This document shows, in pieces, positions 1 through 6,774 of a stretch of 7,889 nt of DNA (positions are counted from its first letter, which is position 1; each line of letters starts with the position of its first letter). The position numbers were made by a program, and so were the translations under genes. The DNA lies in assembly GCA_046154735.1 (NCBI GenBank), contig JBJXFJ010000158.1:1-7889 (forward strand), read 5' to 3'. The stretch comes from CAVXYC01 sp046154735. GTDB taxonomy: Bacteria > Chloroflexota > UBA6077 > JACCZL01. Under the pieces are notes generated by a model. It saw only the letters and a program-made list of their open reading frames with translations. It did not search any database and was not told the origin of the DNA.

Positions 1-1125
1 AACCTCCACAAGGCCGGGGCGCTGAACATCACCGGTGACGGATATCAGCTTCGTTTTGGACCCATCGTCCACAGTTGACTCGGAGTCTATTTGAGATGCT
101 GCCCGGATGACGGCGGGAACCCGAGAGAGCGTTTCCACATTGTTCACCACCGTTGGGTGCCCCCACAGACCATGCTCCGCCACGTGCGGAGGGCGAAAGC
201 GCGGCATCGGCTTATAACCTTCAATGCTCTCAAGAATGACGCTTTCTTCGCCTAGAACGTATCCCCCGGCGCCCTCGCGAATCTCCACATCGCAACTGAA
301 GTCCGTCCCCAGAACACTCTCACCGACGCATCTGCTTCGATACACAGCGTCGATTGCTCGCTGCATACGCTCGATGGAGAGGCGTGCCTGACCGTTGATG
401 AACACATAGATCTGCGAGGCGCCAATGGCATAGGCGGCGATGAATGCACCTTCCAGCAAACGATGAGGCTGATCCTCCATCAGGTGACGGTCTTTAAACA
501 CGCCGGGCTCGCCTTCCTCGCCATTGACCACGAGATAGCGTGGCGCGGGCTGCCCAGCGCAGACCTGCCACTTTCGCCAACTGGGGAAATAAGCGCCTCC
601 CATACCAAGAAGCCCAGCGGCCTGAATAGACTCCACAACGTCAGCAGGTGAATGGGTCAGCGCCTCGGCCAGTGCTCGGTACGTTCCAACTCGGATAGCG
701 TCTTCAAAACTCTCCGGGTTGATTGAGCCAGCATCAGCCAGAAGCTGTCGCCGCTGCCCATGAAAAAACGCTTCGGAATCCGGGTCGGGGGCAGCTGCTG
801 CATTGGACTGGAGCGCGGCATCAATCATCGACGGAATGTCACGCAGATCTACACGCCGCCAATTCAACACTGGCTGGCGGCTCTGTTGAAACGTGACTCG
901 CACGCTCGCGAAGCACCGTCCATCACAGCCAGTCCGAACGACGGCGATGGATTTCCCCCGCCGGGCAATCTCCGCCATGAGCGCGTCGGCGATCTCCAGC
1001 GAACCAACGGACCGACCGCAGCTTCCATCACTCACGAGGAAGCGATCTGTATCTGGATCGGCAGGGCCGACCCGCCTCTCGAACGCCGACCAGAATGTCA
1101 ATGACGCCTGCATGTCACGGTGCAT
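1..1125 (-). CDS. NuoF/FdsB-like NADH-binding flavoprotein subunit (partial, 3' end outside window)
   Basis: The frame is open from the ATG at 1125 to the left edge (375 codons, no stop), so the C-terminus is missing. The start is set by an AAGGA motif 5 nt upstream (1135-1131) and an in-frame TAG further upstream. Residues about 25-100 form a thioredoxin-like ferredoxin domain with C36, C67 and C71 (TGCDGRC). Residues about 120-155 are a linker. The NuoF core follows, with GMGGAYFPSWRKW at 174-186 (FMN loop), VVNGEEGEPGVFKDR (NADH/FMN site), GAGGYVLGEES and HPTVVNNVETL. The last residues, TGDVQRPGLVEV, look like the start of the SLBB domain; the C-terminal [4Fe-4S] (N3) region lies outside. 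The family passes electrons between NAD(H) and Fe-S carriers through FMN. A ferredoxin domain fused to NuoF, next to a NuoE gene, fits the beta subunit of soluble NAD-dependent formate dehydrogenase (FdsB/Fdh1B) better than respiratory complex I. Family assignment is sure; the formate role is inferred. The AYFP in the FMN loop departs from the usual AGFP. Confidence 0.93.
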   Translation of the reverse strand, partial: MHRDMQASLTFWSAFERRVGPADPDTDRFLVSDGSCGRSVGSLEIADALMAEIARRGKSIAVVRTGCDGRCFASVRVTFQQSRQPVLNWRRVDLRDIPSMIDAALQSNAAAAPDPDSEAFFHGQRRQLLADAGSINPESFEDAIRVGTYRALAEALTHSPADVVESIQAAGLLGMGGAYFPSWRKWQVCAGQPAPRYLVVNGEEGEPGVFKDRHLMEDQPHRLLEGAFIAAYAIGASQIYVFINGQARLSIERMQRAIDAVYRSRCVGESVLGTDFSCDVEIREGAGGYVLGEESVILESIEGYKPMPRFRPPHVAEHGLWGHPTVVNNVETLSRVPAVIRAASQIDSESTVDDGSKTKLISVTGDVQRPGLVEV

Positions 1126-1166
1126 CGCGTTCCTTCCGCCGCACGACTAGTGCCCGGATTATTCAC

Positions 1167-1463
1167 CGGTCGTGAGCCACAATTGCTCTCGTGCCTCGCC
1201 GGGTGGTCCGTGGTGATTCTTGCATTCGGATGCACTGGACCAGAACGCGTGTGCGGCGTCTCCCGGTAGCGCGGCGGTCTTGTGCCCCGCGCCCGAGGAA
1301 TCACCGGAACCGTGCATTCGCTCGGGGTGCGGGCATCCTCGGGCGCGGGGCACAAGACCGCCGCGCTACCGGGAGACGCCGCACGACCGGCTGATGCATC
1401 GGTCATGAGTCACTGCGCACGGGTGGCTCGGGGGCTTCCTGGGCCAGTGGTGCATTCTGATGC
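1167..1463. repeat. Diverged direct repeats flanking the palindrome (1167-1233 and 1400-1463)
   Basis: The two copies begin with CGGTCGTGAGCCAC (1167-1180) and CGGTCATGAGTCAC (1400-1413) and end with TGCATTCGGATGC (1221-1233) and TGCATTCTGATGC (1451-1463). They also share GGGTGG-rich middle stretches with small gaps. TGCATTC occurs a third time in the palindrome loop (1313). The end motif is itself a short dyad (GCAT, 4-nt loop, ATGC). This ordered repeat structure supports the view that 1151-1528 is one defined element. Confidence 0.6.
1251..1384. repeat. Perfect 49-bp inverted repeat with 36-nt loop
   Basis: Bases 1251-1299 are the exact reverse complement of 1336-1384. The loop is 1300-1335. 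Pairing stops abruptly on both sides (1250/1385 and 1300/1335 do not pair). It is too long for an ordinary terminator and has no T-tract. In transcripts from the NuoE-like to the NuoF-like gene it would fold into a very stable stem. A perfect arm match suggests recent origin or ongoing conversion between the arms. Confidence 0.93.
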
Positions 1464-1573
1464 GCAGCGACGGAACGCTCCATGCTGGAACATCCACCTC
1501 CTCCAAACTCCGCTGAATAATCCGGGCAAGTGGGTCATTTCAGAATCACAGGCGAGCACGAGCAGCACCGGTC

Positions 1574-2029
1574 TCAGCCGGTGGAGGCGGCCCTGGATTC
1601 AACAGCGTGCAGTGCCGCCACCACACGCGCATCTGATGCGCGGCCAACACAGCGGCCGCCAATGTCAACAACTGGCGCGGTGGCGCAGGAAAACAGACAC
1701 GGCGTCTGCTCAACGTGAATGCCCAATGCCTTTGATTGCGCTTCAAGGCGCTCGCCCAGGGCCGCGCTCCCTTCGAGCGCGCAGCTCAGACCGGAGCACA
1801 CCCGCACCAGCACTCCTCTATGGGCCGCGCGACGAAGCTCAGGATACCCGGTGGCAATGCCGTCCACGTCGTTTCGGGTCAGTCGGAGGTGCTCCGCTAT
1901 CGCCTCGATCGCCACGTCTGAGAGATATCCGCGTGCGCGCTGCACCCGAATGAGCGCCGGCAATACTGACGACCGCACCCTCGGGAGATCCGCGAGTAAC
2001 TCGGCGAGCTCCGCATCTAGGATCGCCAT
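1574..2029 (-). CDS. NuoE/FdsG-like [2Fe-2S] thioredoxin-fold subunit
   Basis: A 151-residue protein with the complete NuoE cluster motif: C78-x4-C83 (VRVCSGLSC) and C111-x3-C115 (TPCLFSC), followed by ATAPVVDIGGRCVGR. The first 70 residues are the helical N-terminal half typical of the 24-kDa subunit (VLPALIRVQRARGYLSDVAIEAIAEHL). The protein carries one [2Fe-2S] cluster and partners the NuoF-type flavoprotein encoded next. The open frame extends upstream to 2116, but that would overlap the end of the Usp-CBS gene and add a basic leader without family resemblance. The ATG at 2029 lies 25 bp after the preceding stop with a GAGAG-type ribosome binding site and begins at the usual family position, so it is preferred. 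The length fits FdsG/HoxE-sized proteins. The tandem NuoE plus fused-NuoF arrangement suggests a soluble NAD-linked dehydrogenase such as formate dehydrogenase, which is inferred. Confidence 0.92.
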   Translation of the reverse strand: MAILDAELAELLADLPRVRSSVLPALIRVQRARGYLSDVAIEAIAEHLRLTRNDVDGIATGYPELRRAAHRGVLVRVCSGLSCALEGSAALGERLEAQSKALGIHVEQTPCLFSCATAPVVDIGGRCVGRASDARVVAALHAVESRAASTG

Positions 2030-2054
2030 ATGAGCGTCTCTCACGGGCGCCGTC

Positions 2055-3446
2055 CTAGCTTGGCCCCGCGACGGCCGCCACTTCCGCCTCCCGCCGATCG
2101 ATCGCCGCCAGGGCATCTGAGCGAGTGAGGATCCCCACGAGCCGCCCTTCTTGCACTACAGGCAATCGGCGGAGCCGATGGTGCACTAGGAGGTGCATGG
2201 CGGCGGGCAGAGGCGCGTCCGCTTCAACGGTGATCGGTGGGCTCGTCATAACCGACCGAACCTGATCCGATTCCATACGCGCACCGTAAACCTCCGGATT
2301 GAGCATTGACTCATCCTTCCCCGTGCCGGCAATGTAACGCGCATGCCAGTCAATGAGATCGTGTTCTGACACGACGCCCACCAGCTCGCCAGCAGCGTTG
2401 ATCACGGGCGCACCGCTCACCCTTCGGCGCAGGAGCTTCCGCACGACGCCCGCCAGCGGCTCGTCCTCGGAGACCGAGGCGACATCTCGGGACATCACGT
2501 CCCGCACCATGAAGGGTCCCATCATTCGCGCCGTGAGGGAATGCGCGCTCACAATGAGTACCGGTTGCTGCGCATGGCGCGCCAGATCGTCAGCGACACT
2601 GCCTAGCATCACTCGGTCGAGTCCCGTCCGCCCATGCGTGGGCATGACGATCAGATCCACATGATGCTCGTCAGCCAGCGTGCGGAGCTCGTTGCCAATG
2701 CGCCCCATTCGCAGAACCGCGGTCGTTTGCACGCCTGATCGGTTGAGCGCGCCAGCCAGGCGATCGAGATACTGCTGGGCATCGCGCGAGGCCTCTTCCG
2801 TGGACTTCCAGTCCATGATCGCACCCGCTTCAACACCGCTCGTCACCGGCACCTCAAACGGCTCGATCACCCGCGCCAGAATGATCGATGTGCCAGCCCC
2901 CGCGAGACTCGTTGCCAGTTCAATGGCCGATTCTGACAACAGTGACCCGTCCACGGGAACGAGGAGCGATCTCAGCGCTGGCTTTGACGGTGCGGCAACA
3001 CCGGATCGGACAACGAGCACGGGAACCAGAGACTGGTGAAGCACTTGCTGCGTCATGCTACCGGTCATAAGTCGGGTGAGTCCGCCGTGCCCATGCGAGG
3101 CCATTACAATGGTGCTGGCGCCGTGCTCGTCGGCGATATCGAGAATCGTCTCAACAACCGGACCAACCACCACCTCGGAGTGCGCTTCGATCCCTTCGGA
3201 TGCGAGCTGGGCGCATATCCGCTTCAAGTAATCCCCCGCGGCCACGCAGGTGTCATTGCGAATACGTTCCGCGAGCTCTTGCGAGATGTAGACGTCCATA
3301 ATGCCCGCTGATCGCTTCAATGGCCACGGGATTATTTGAACAAGTGTCACTGAATGCCCCAGGGTACGGGCTAACACCGTGGCCCAGGGAATTGCCCGTT
3401 CCGCGAGATCGGAGCCATCGAGAGGCACCACGATTGTCTGTGACAT
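2055..3446 (-). CDS. Tandem universal stress protein (Usp) domains plus CBS-domain pair
   Basis: A 463-residue cytosolic protein. Usp domain 1 (about 1-147) starts TIVVPLDGSDLAERA and carries the ATP-loop form ASHG-x9-GS, then PVLVV. Usp domain 2 (about 157-300) starts SLLVPVDGSLLSESA and carries PTHG-x9-GS, then PVLIV. The first Gly of the G-2x-G-9x-G(S/T) loop is Ala in one and Pro in the other, which is common in bacterial ATP-binding Usps. Two CBS motifs follow (about 313-370, VRDVMSRDVASVSEDEP...GVVSEHDLI; about 395-450, VRSVMTSPPITVEADAP...GILTRSDAL). CBS pairs usually bind adenine nucleotides, so the fusion is plausibly an energy or redox-stress sensor; its target is unknown. A GTG at 3458 is also in frame, but it lies inside the GGAGGTGA ribosome binding site, so the ATG at 3446 is chosen. 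It is the first gene of the cluster leading into the NuoE/NuoF genes, with a 25-bp gap to the next. Confidence 0.94.
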   Translation of the reverse strand: MSQTIVVPLDGSDLAERAIPWATVLARTLGHSVTLVQIIPWPLKRSAGIMDVYISQELAERIRNDTCVAAGDYLKRICAQLASEGIEAHSEVVVGPVVETILDIADEHGASTIVMASHGHGGLTRLMTGSMTQQVLHQSLVPVLVVRSGVAAPSKPALRSLLVPVDGSLLSESAIELATSLAGAGTSIILARVIEPFEVPVTSGVEAGAIMDWKSTEEASRDAQQYLDRLAGALNRSGVQTTAVLRMGRIGNELRTLADEHHVDLIVMPTHGRTGLDRVMLGSVADDLARHAQQPVLIVSAHSLTARMMGPFMVRDVMSRDVASVSEDEPLAGVVRKLLRRRVSGAPVINAAGELVGVVSEHDLIDWHARYIAGTGKDESMLNPEVYGARMESDQVRSVMTSPPITVEADAPLPAAMHLLVHHRLRRLPVVQEGRLVGILTRSDALAAIDRREAEVAAVAGPS

Positions 3447-3454
3447 GGTCAGCT

Positions 3455-3462
3455 TCACCTCC
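3455..3462 (-). promoter_or_regulatory. Ribosome binding site that fixes the Usp-CBS start
   Basis: On the minus strand the sequence reads GGAGGTGA (3462-3455), with 8 nt from its end to the ATG at 3446. The competing in-frame GTG (3458-3456) overlaps this motif and has no comparable site of its own in front. Confidence 0.75.
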
Positions 3463-3502
3463 AGAACGCCAAACGCTACGCCAAGGCTACGTCGTCATGA
3501 TC

Positions 3503-3540
3503 TCGGGTAGGCCCCCCATGAGAGTGGGAATCGGGTAGGC
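3503..3540. promoter_or_regulatory. Direct repeat TCGGGTAGGC x2 upstream of the Usp-CBS gene
   Basis: TCGGGTAGGC occurs at 3503-3512 and 3531-3540, 28 bp apart start to start, 57-94 bp upstream of the ATG at 3446. GGGAAT/ATTCCC-type words (3526, 3570, 3594) lie nearby. Repeated words at promoter distance suggest a regulator-binding region. No known regulator consensus was recognised, and no clear -35/-10 pair can be placed. Confidence 0.3.
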
Positions 3541-3597
3541 GATCGAGAACCAGACGCCTTGCCCACTCCGGGAATGATACGCCCTGGAGCACCATTC

Positions 3598-3611
3598 CCA
3601 AATACATTTGG
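3598..3611. promoter_or_regulatory. Dyad CCAAAT-AC-ATTTGG, possible operator
   Basis: A 6-bp inverted repeat with a 2-bp spacer, AT-rich against a GC-rich background. It lies about 150 bp upstream of the Usp-CBS start and about 115 bp downstream of the CoA-transferase stop. The form suits a dimeric transcription factor, but the regulator is unknown. The rest of the 3447-3724 spacer shows no convincing gene: two minus-strand frames there (3487-3807 and 3495-3755) run into the CoA-transferase gene and resemble nothing. Confidence 0.3.
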
Positions 3612-3724
3612 AAGCCTCAGCGCCGTGGCCGGAGGTTGTGGAAAACATCTGACCATGACAAGATCTGGAGTTCCCGCGCGCACGTCCACTTGAAATCGGT
3701 GAAGTGCAATGCCCGTGCATGCCG

Positions 3725-5029
3725 TTAACCTGGGGCGGTGAACAATGATTGCCAATCCCGCATGAGCACCTCTCTAAAGGCGGGGTGAGCGATGCTGGTG
3801 AGCGCATGGACCCGCTCCGCGAGACTCAATCCGTGGAGGTTCGCAATGCCATATTCCGTCACCACATATTGCACGTGCGCGCGAGTGGTAACGACGCCGG
3901 CGCCCATTGTCAGAGCTGGGACAATCCGTGAGACCGTGCCTCCTCGAGCCGTGGAGGGCAGCGCAATGATCGCTTTGCCGCCAGGGGAGAGCGTTGCCCC
4001 GCGCACAAAGTCCATCTGCCCGCCAACGCCGCTGTAGATGAACGATCCGATGCTGTCTGCCGCTACTTGACCGGTGAGATCTACCTGGAGGGCAGAGTTC
4101 ATCGCCACCATCTTTGGATGCTGACAGATGATGCGCGCATCATTCACGTAATCCGCGGGGCGCATGGCCACCCCCGGATTGTTGTGTATGAATTCATAAA
4201 GCCGCCTAGAACCCAGCGCGAACGCAGTGGTGACCTTACCTCGATCCAGGGTCTTGTGTTGCCCGGTCACAGCCCCGGCTTCAATCAAGTCCAGCACGCC
4301 ATCCGCAATCATCTCAGAGTGGATGCCCAGTTCACGCTTGGTGGCCAGGGCCGCAAGAATCGCATTCGGAATCCCACCAATGCCGATTTGGATAGTGGCG
4401 CCATCTTCAACCAGTGTTGCGACCAACGCACCAATCGCCTGCTCTACCTCGCCCGGCGGCGCCGAGACCACTTCATGCGGGGGCTCATCATGCAGCACAG
4501 CACGGGTGATCCGATTTACGTGCACAAATCCGTCTCCGAGCGTTCGGGGCATCGCCACATTCAGCTGTGCCACCACCGTTGCCGCGGATTCCGCGGCTGC
4601 CAGGGCGCAATCAACCGAGGTCCCCAGCGAGCAATAGCCGTGCTCGTCAGGCGTGGTGAGGTTCAACAGAGCAACATCGATCTTCAACGATCCGCGGAAG
4701 AGCTGGGGAATGTCCGAGAGGAACACCGGTACATAGTCTGCGCGTCCCTCGTTCACCGCCTGTCGCGTGTTTGCGCCGACGAACAACGCACGATGCCTGA
4801 AATGCCCGGCCATTTCTGGCGCCACGTACGGCGCCCCGCCCTCGGTATGCAGATGGACGATCTCCACATCCTGGAGCTCATGAGCTCGGGCAACGAGTGC
4901 GGAGACGAGTGCCTTCGGCACCGCGCCGGCGCCATGCAGGAACACACGCTGGCCCGATTCCACCACACGGACAGCCTCATCCGCGGAGCAGATCCGGGAG
5001 TGGAGCGCCCCGGCCCAGCCAGCAGTCAT
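3725..5029 (-). CDS. Acetyl-CoA hydrolase/4-hydroxybutyrate CoA-transferase family enzyme
   Basis: A 434-residue protein of normal family length (about 430-440). Visible landmarks are the N-terminal half with FLHGAGAVPKAL and LNLTTPDEHGYCSLG; GIGGIP at 216-221; IHSEMIADG with E239 at the position of the catalytic glutamate that forms the glutamyl-CoA thioester in this family; the SGVGGQMDF loop (333-341); and TEYGIANLHG (391-400). These enzymes move CoA between acyl groups, or hydrolyse acetyl-CoA, in the cytosol, commonly in acetate, succinate, butyrate or 4-hydroxybutyrate metabolism. The exact substrate cannot be read from the sequence. Its ATG overlaps the stop of the upstream kinase gene (ATGA, 5029-5026) with no good ribosome binding site of its own, so translational coupling is likely. 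The stop is a TAA. The family call is firm; hydrolase versus transferase is open. Confidence 0.93.
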   Translation of the reverse strand: MTAGWAGALHSRICSADEAVRVVESGQRVFLHGAGAVPKALVSALVARAHELQDVEIVHLHTEGGAPYVAPEMAGHFRHRALFVGANTRQAVNEGRADYVPVFLSDIPQLFRGSLKIDVALLNLTTPDEHGYCSLGTSVDCALAAAESAATVVAQLNVAMPRTLGDGFVHVNRITRAVLHDEPPHEVVSAPPGEVEQAIGALVATLVEDGATIQIGIGGIPNAILAALATKRELGIHSEMIADGVLDLIEAGAVTGQHKTLDRGKVTTAFALGSRRLYEFIHNNPGVAMRPADYVNDARIICQHPKMVAMNSALQVDLTGQVAADSIGSFIYSGVGGQMDFVRGATLSPGGKAIIALPSTARGGTVSRIVPALTMGAGVVTTRAHVQYVVTEYGIANLHGLSLAERVHALTSIAHPAFREVLMRDWQSLFTAPG

Positions 5030-6612
5030 TTCGGCCGACCAGCGGTGGACTTCAAGCCGCGCACCATCGGCCCGAGAGCTCGTCGTAACGTTGCGGAAAC
5101 TGGCCCACCGGTGTCCACGATCGCAAGGGGCCCCTCATCAGCTTCAACGGGTTCGAACGTGGAGCGCTGGGCTCGGTAAATTGAGACATTCGCATCAGAT
5201 GCACCTTCACCGCTTGCCAGGCGCTGCTCAATGCGGGCAACAGCTATTTCTTCCGCGAGGCGGCATTCCACTATCCACCAGGGGAGCCCGGCACTATGGG
5301 CCAGGTCGATCGCCGCACAGCGCTCTTCCCGAGTCCGAAAGGTTGCATCCAGCACCACTCTTCGGCCGAGCCGAAGTGCCTCCTTGGCGAGCTCATTCAT
5401 GCGCGCGTAGGTCTTCCGAGTCATCTCCTCGGTATACAGGCCCTCGTTCTGGGCATCTCTCGTTCGGTGCGTCGTTGCCACACCACCGAGCTCCTTACGC
5501 ACTCGATCAGACGAGATGACAGCGGCCCCCAGACGCAGTCCGAGCGCCCGCGCCAGGGTGGTCTTGCCCGTGCCAGAAAGACCACCCACCAGCACCAGCC
5601 GAGGAGCATGCTCTCCACGCGCGTACCACCAGGCAAGCTGCAAATAGTGGCGTGCCCGACGTCGCGCGGTCCGATGGGCGCTCTCACGCGCCACATCCTG
5701 GTCCAGGCGGAAGCTCTGAACCTTGCCACGCACAAACGCTCGGTAACAGGCGTAAAATAAGAGTACTTCGGCGAGACCGGTGTCACCTGTGAGCGAAACG
5801 TATCGATCAATCAGCCAGTAGGCGAGATCGGGTCGGCCGCGCGCATCGATGTCCATGGCTAGAAAGGCCATCTCAGACGCGGTGTCGCCGCATCTCAGGC
5901 GCTCGCTAAACTCAATACAGTCAAATATGCACATCCCGTTGGTCACACAGATGCTTTCCGCGCGCATGTCCCCATGACCCTCGCGGATGAAGCCTTCCGC
6001 CACGCGCTGCTCGAAGAGCGGTGACTGCTCGTTGAGAAAATGCTCCACATACTCCTGAATCGTGCGCACATGGGCGGCGCTCACCGTTCGGCCAACAAAC
6101 GGCGCGATCTGCTCAAAGTTCTCCGCCCAGTTTGCGCGCACTGCCGCGGGGGAGCCATGGCGATCGATGCTCAGCCCGCGTTCTGCGGAATCGTGAAACG
6201 CGGCGATGCGCTCGGCCACGCGCTCAATCATGCTCTCGGTCACTTCGCCCGCCTGAATCAGGTGATCGAGCATGCGGTCCGCCGGAAGTCTCTGCATCAC
6301 AACGGCGTATTCGATCGCGGGTCCAGAGCCTCCCACCTGTAATCCGCTGGGCATGGCGACGATCTTCTCAACGCCCAGATAGGCGTCCGGGCAGAGCCGT
6401 CGGTTGAGCCGGACCTCTTCGTCACACAAGCGCTTGCGTTCTTGGAGTGACGAGTAGTCCAGGAATCCGAAATTGACCGGCTTCTTGATCTTGAAGACTC
6501 GGTCACCAGCCAGGAAGACCCACGAGATATGCGTCTCCACTAGCGTCACACTCTGTGGCGCATGGGGGTAGGACGCAGGGTCAAGCAGCAGCGTGGGATC
6601 AAAAGCTGTCAT
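5026..6612 (-). CDS. Bifunctional aminoglycoside-phosphotransferase-like/P-loop kinase fusion protein
   Basis: A 528-residue two-domain protein. The N-terminal part (about 1-320) is a phosphotransferase fold of the COG2187 type: ETHISWVFLAGDRVFKIKKPVNFGFLDYSS with the ATP-contacting lysines, the catalytic-loop motif GHGDMRAESI (212-221, D215), the metal-binding FDCIEF (D231), and FYACYRAFVRGKV. The C-terminal part (about 337-510) is a COG0645-type P-loop kinase with Walker A GLSGTGKT (344-351), ISSDRVRKEL, YTEEMTRKTYARMNELA and VVLDATFRTREER. Family members are annotated as AAA-family ATPases or aminoglycoside phosphotransferases, but there is no basis for antibiotic resistance; the true substrate is unknown. 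The ATG at 6612 gives the usual family beginning (LLDPASYPHAP) but has only a weak GTGAG ribosome binding site. It is the first gene of the minus-strand run and is coupled by a 4-bp overlap to the CoA-transferase, so it may act in the same pathway or stress response. Confidence 0.92.
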   Translation of the reverse strand: MTAFDPTLLLDPASYPHAPQSVTLVETHISWVFLAGDRVFKIKKPVNFGFLDYSSLQERKRLCDEEVRLNRRLCPDAYLGVEKIVAMPSGLQVGGSGPAIEYAVVMQRLPADRMLDHLIQAGEVTESMIERVAERIAAFHDSAERGLSIDRHGSPAAVRANWAENFEQIAPFVGRTVSAAHVRTIQEYVEHFLNEQSPLFEQRVAEGFIREGHGDMRAESICVTNGMCIFDCIEFSERLRCGDTASEMAFLAMDIDARGRPDLAYWLIDRYVSLTGDTGLAEVLLFYACYRAFVRGKVQSFRLDQDVARESAHRTARRRARHYLQLAWWYARGEHAPRLVLVGGLSGTGKTTLARALGLRLGAAVISSDRVRKELGGVATTHRTRDAQNEGLYTEEMTRKTYARMNELAKEALRLGRRVVLDATFRTREERCAAIDLAHSAGLPWWIVECRLAEEIAVARIEQRLASGEGASDANVSIYRAQRSTFEPVEADEGPLAIVDTGGPVSATLRRALGPMVRGLKSTAGRPK

Positions 6613-6774
6613 TCATTGACTCACAGGTGGATAAACGCCAACCCAACTCTCACCGATGAGTGACACGACGATCAAGAGGCATTGGGGTAGGAAGAGAGCA
6701 GTGATCGCCAGCCAAAGAGGCAACTCCCCGGAAGCCCGCGCCCCCCGATCTCTCTGAGCCTGCGTATGAGTTAC

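Larger units (their letters stand above)
1151..1528. mobile_element. Candidate MITE-like non-autonomous element with 15-bp terminal inverted repeats
   Basis: TGCCCGGATTATTCA at 1151-1165 is the exact reverse complement of 1514-1528, defining a 378-bp unit. It nearly fills the 448-bp gap between the NuoE-like stop (1574) and the NuoF-like start (1125). Inside are a perfect 49-bp inverted repeat and a diverged direct repeat, but no ORF that resembles a protein or carries a ribosome binding site. AGTG occurs at 1149-1152 and again at 1529-1532. This could be a 4-bp target duplication if the left end is counted from the CCCGG, but that makes the two ends unequal by 2 bp, so the boundary is uncertain. 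The unit spares the NuoF-like ribosome binding site (1135-1131). It could instead be a large intergenic palindromic repeat family without transposase-driven mobility. Confidence 0.6.

Noticed and set aside
1098..1406. Minus-strand frame of 102 codons before the NuoF-like gene
   Set aside because: It is in a different frame from the NuoF-like gene and is mostly translation of the palindrome arms; there is no family resemblance.
1282..1953. Plus-strand open frame of 223 codons
   Set aside because: It runs through the palindromic element and antisense to the NuoE-like gene; the translation is low-complexity Arg/Pro/Ser.
2030..2116. N-terminal extension of the NuoE-like protein to a start at 2116
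   Set aside because: The added 29 residues are basic and unlike the family, and overlap the Usp-CBS gene; the ATG at 2029 fits spacing and family start better.
3487..3807. Minus-strand frames of 106 and 86 codons in the 3447-3724 spacer
   Set aside because: Both begin inside the CoA-transferase gene, lack ribosome binding sites and resemble no protein family.
4067..5179. Plus-strand open frame of 370 codons
   Set aside because: It lies antisense to the CoA-transferase and the end of the kinase gene, both with clear family motifs. Its translation is rich in His/Arg/Gln with no recognisable domain, and it has no ribosome binding site.
5026..6612. Reading the kinase as an antibiotic-resistance aminoglycoside phosphotransferase
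   Set aside because: Only the fold is shared. The fused P-loop domain and the housekeeping context indicate a different, unknown substrate.
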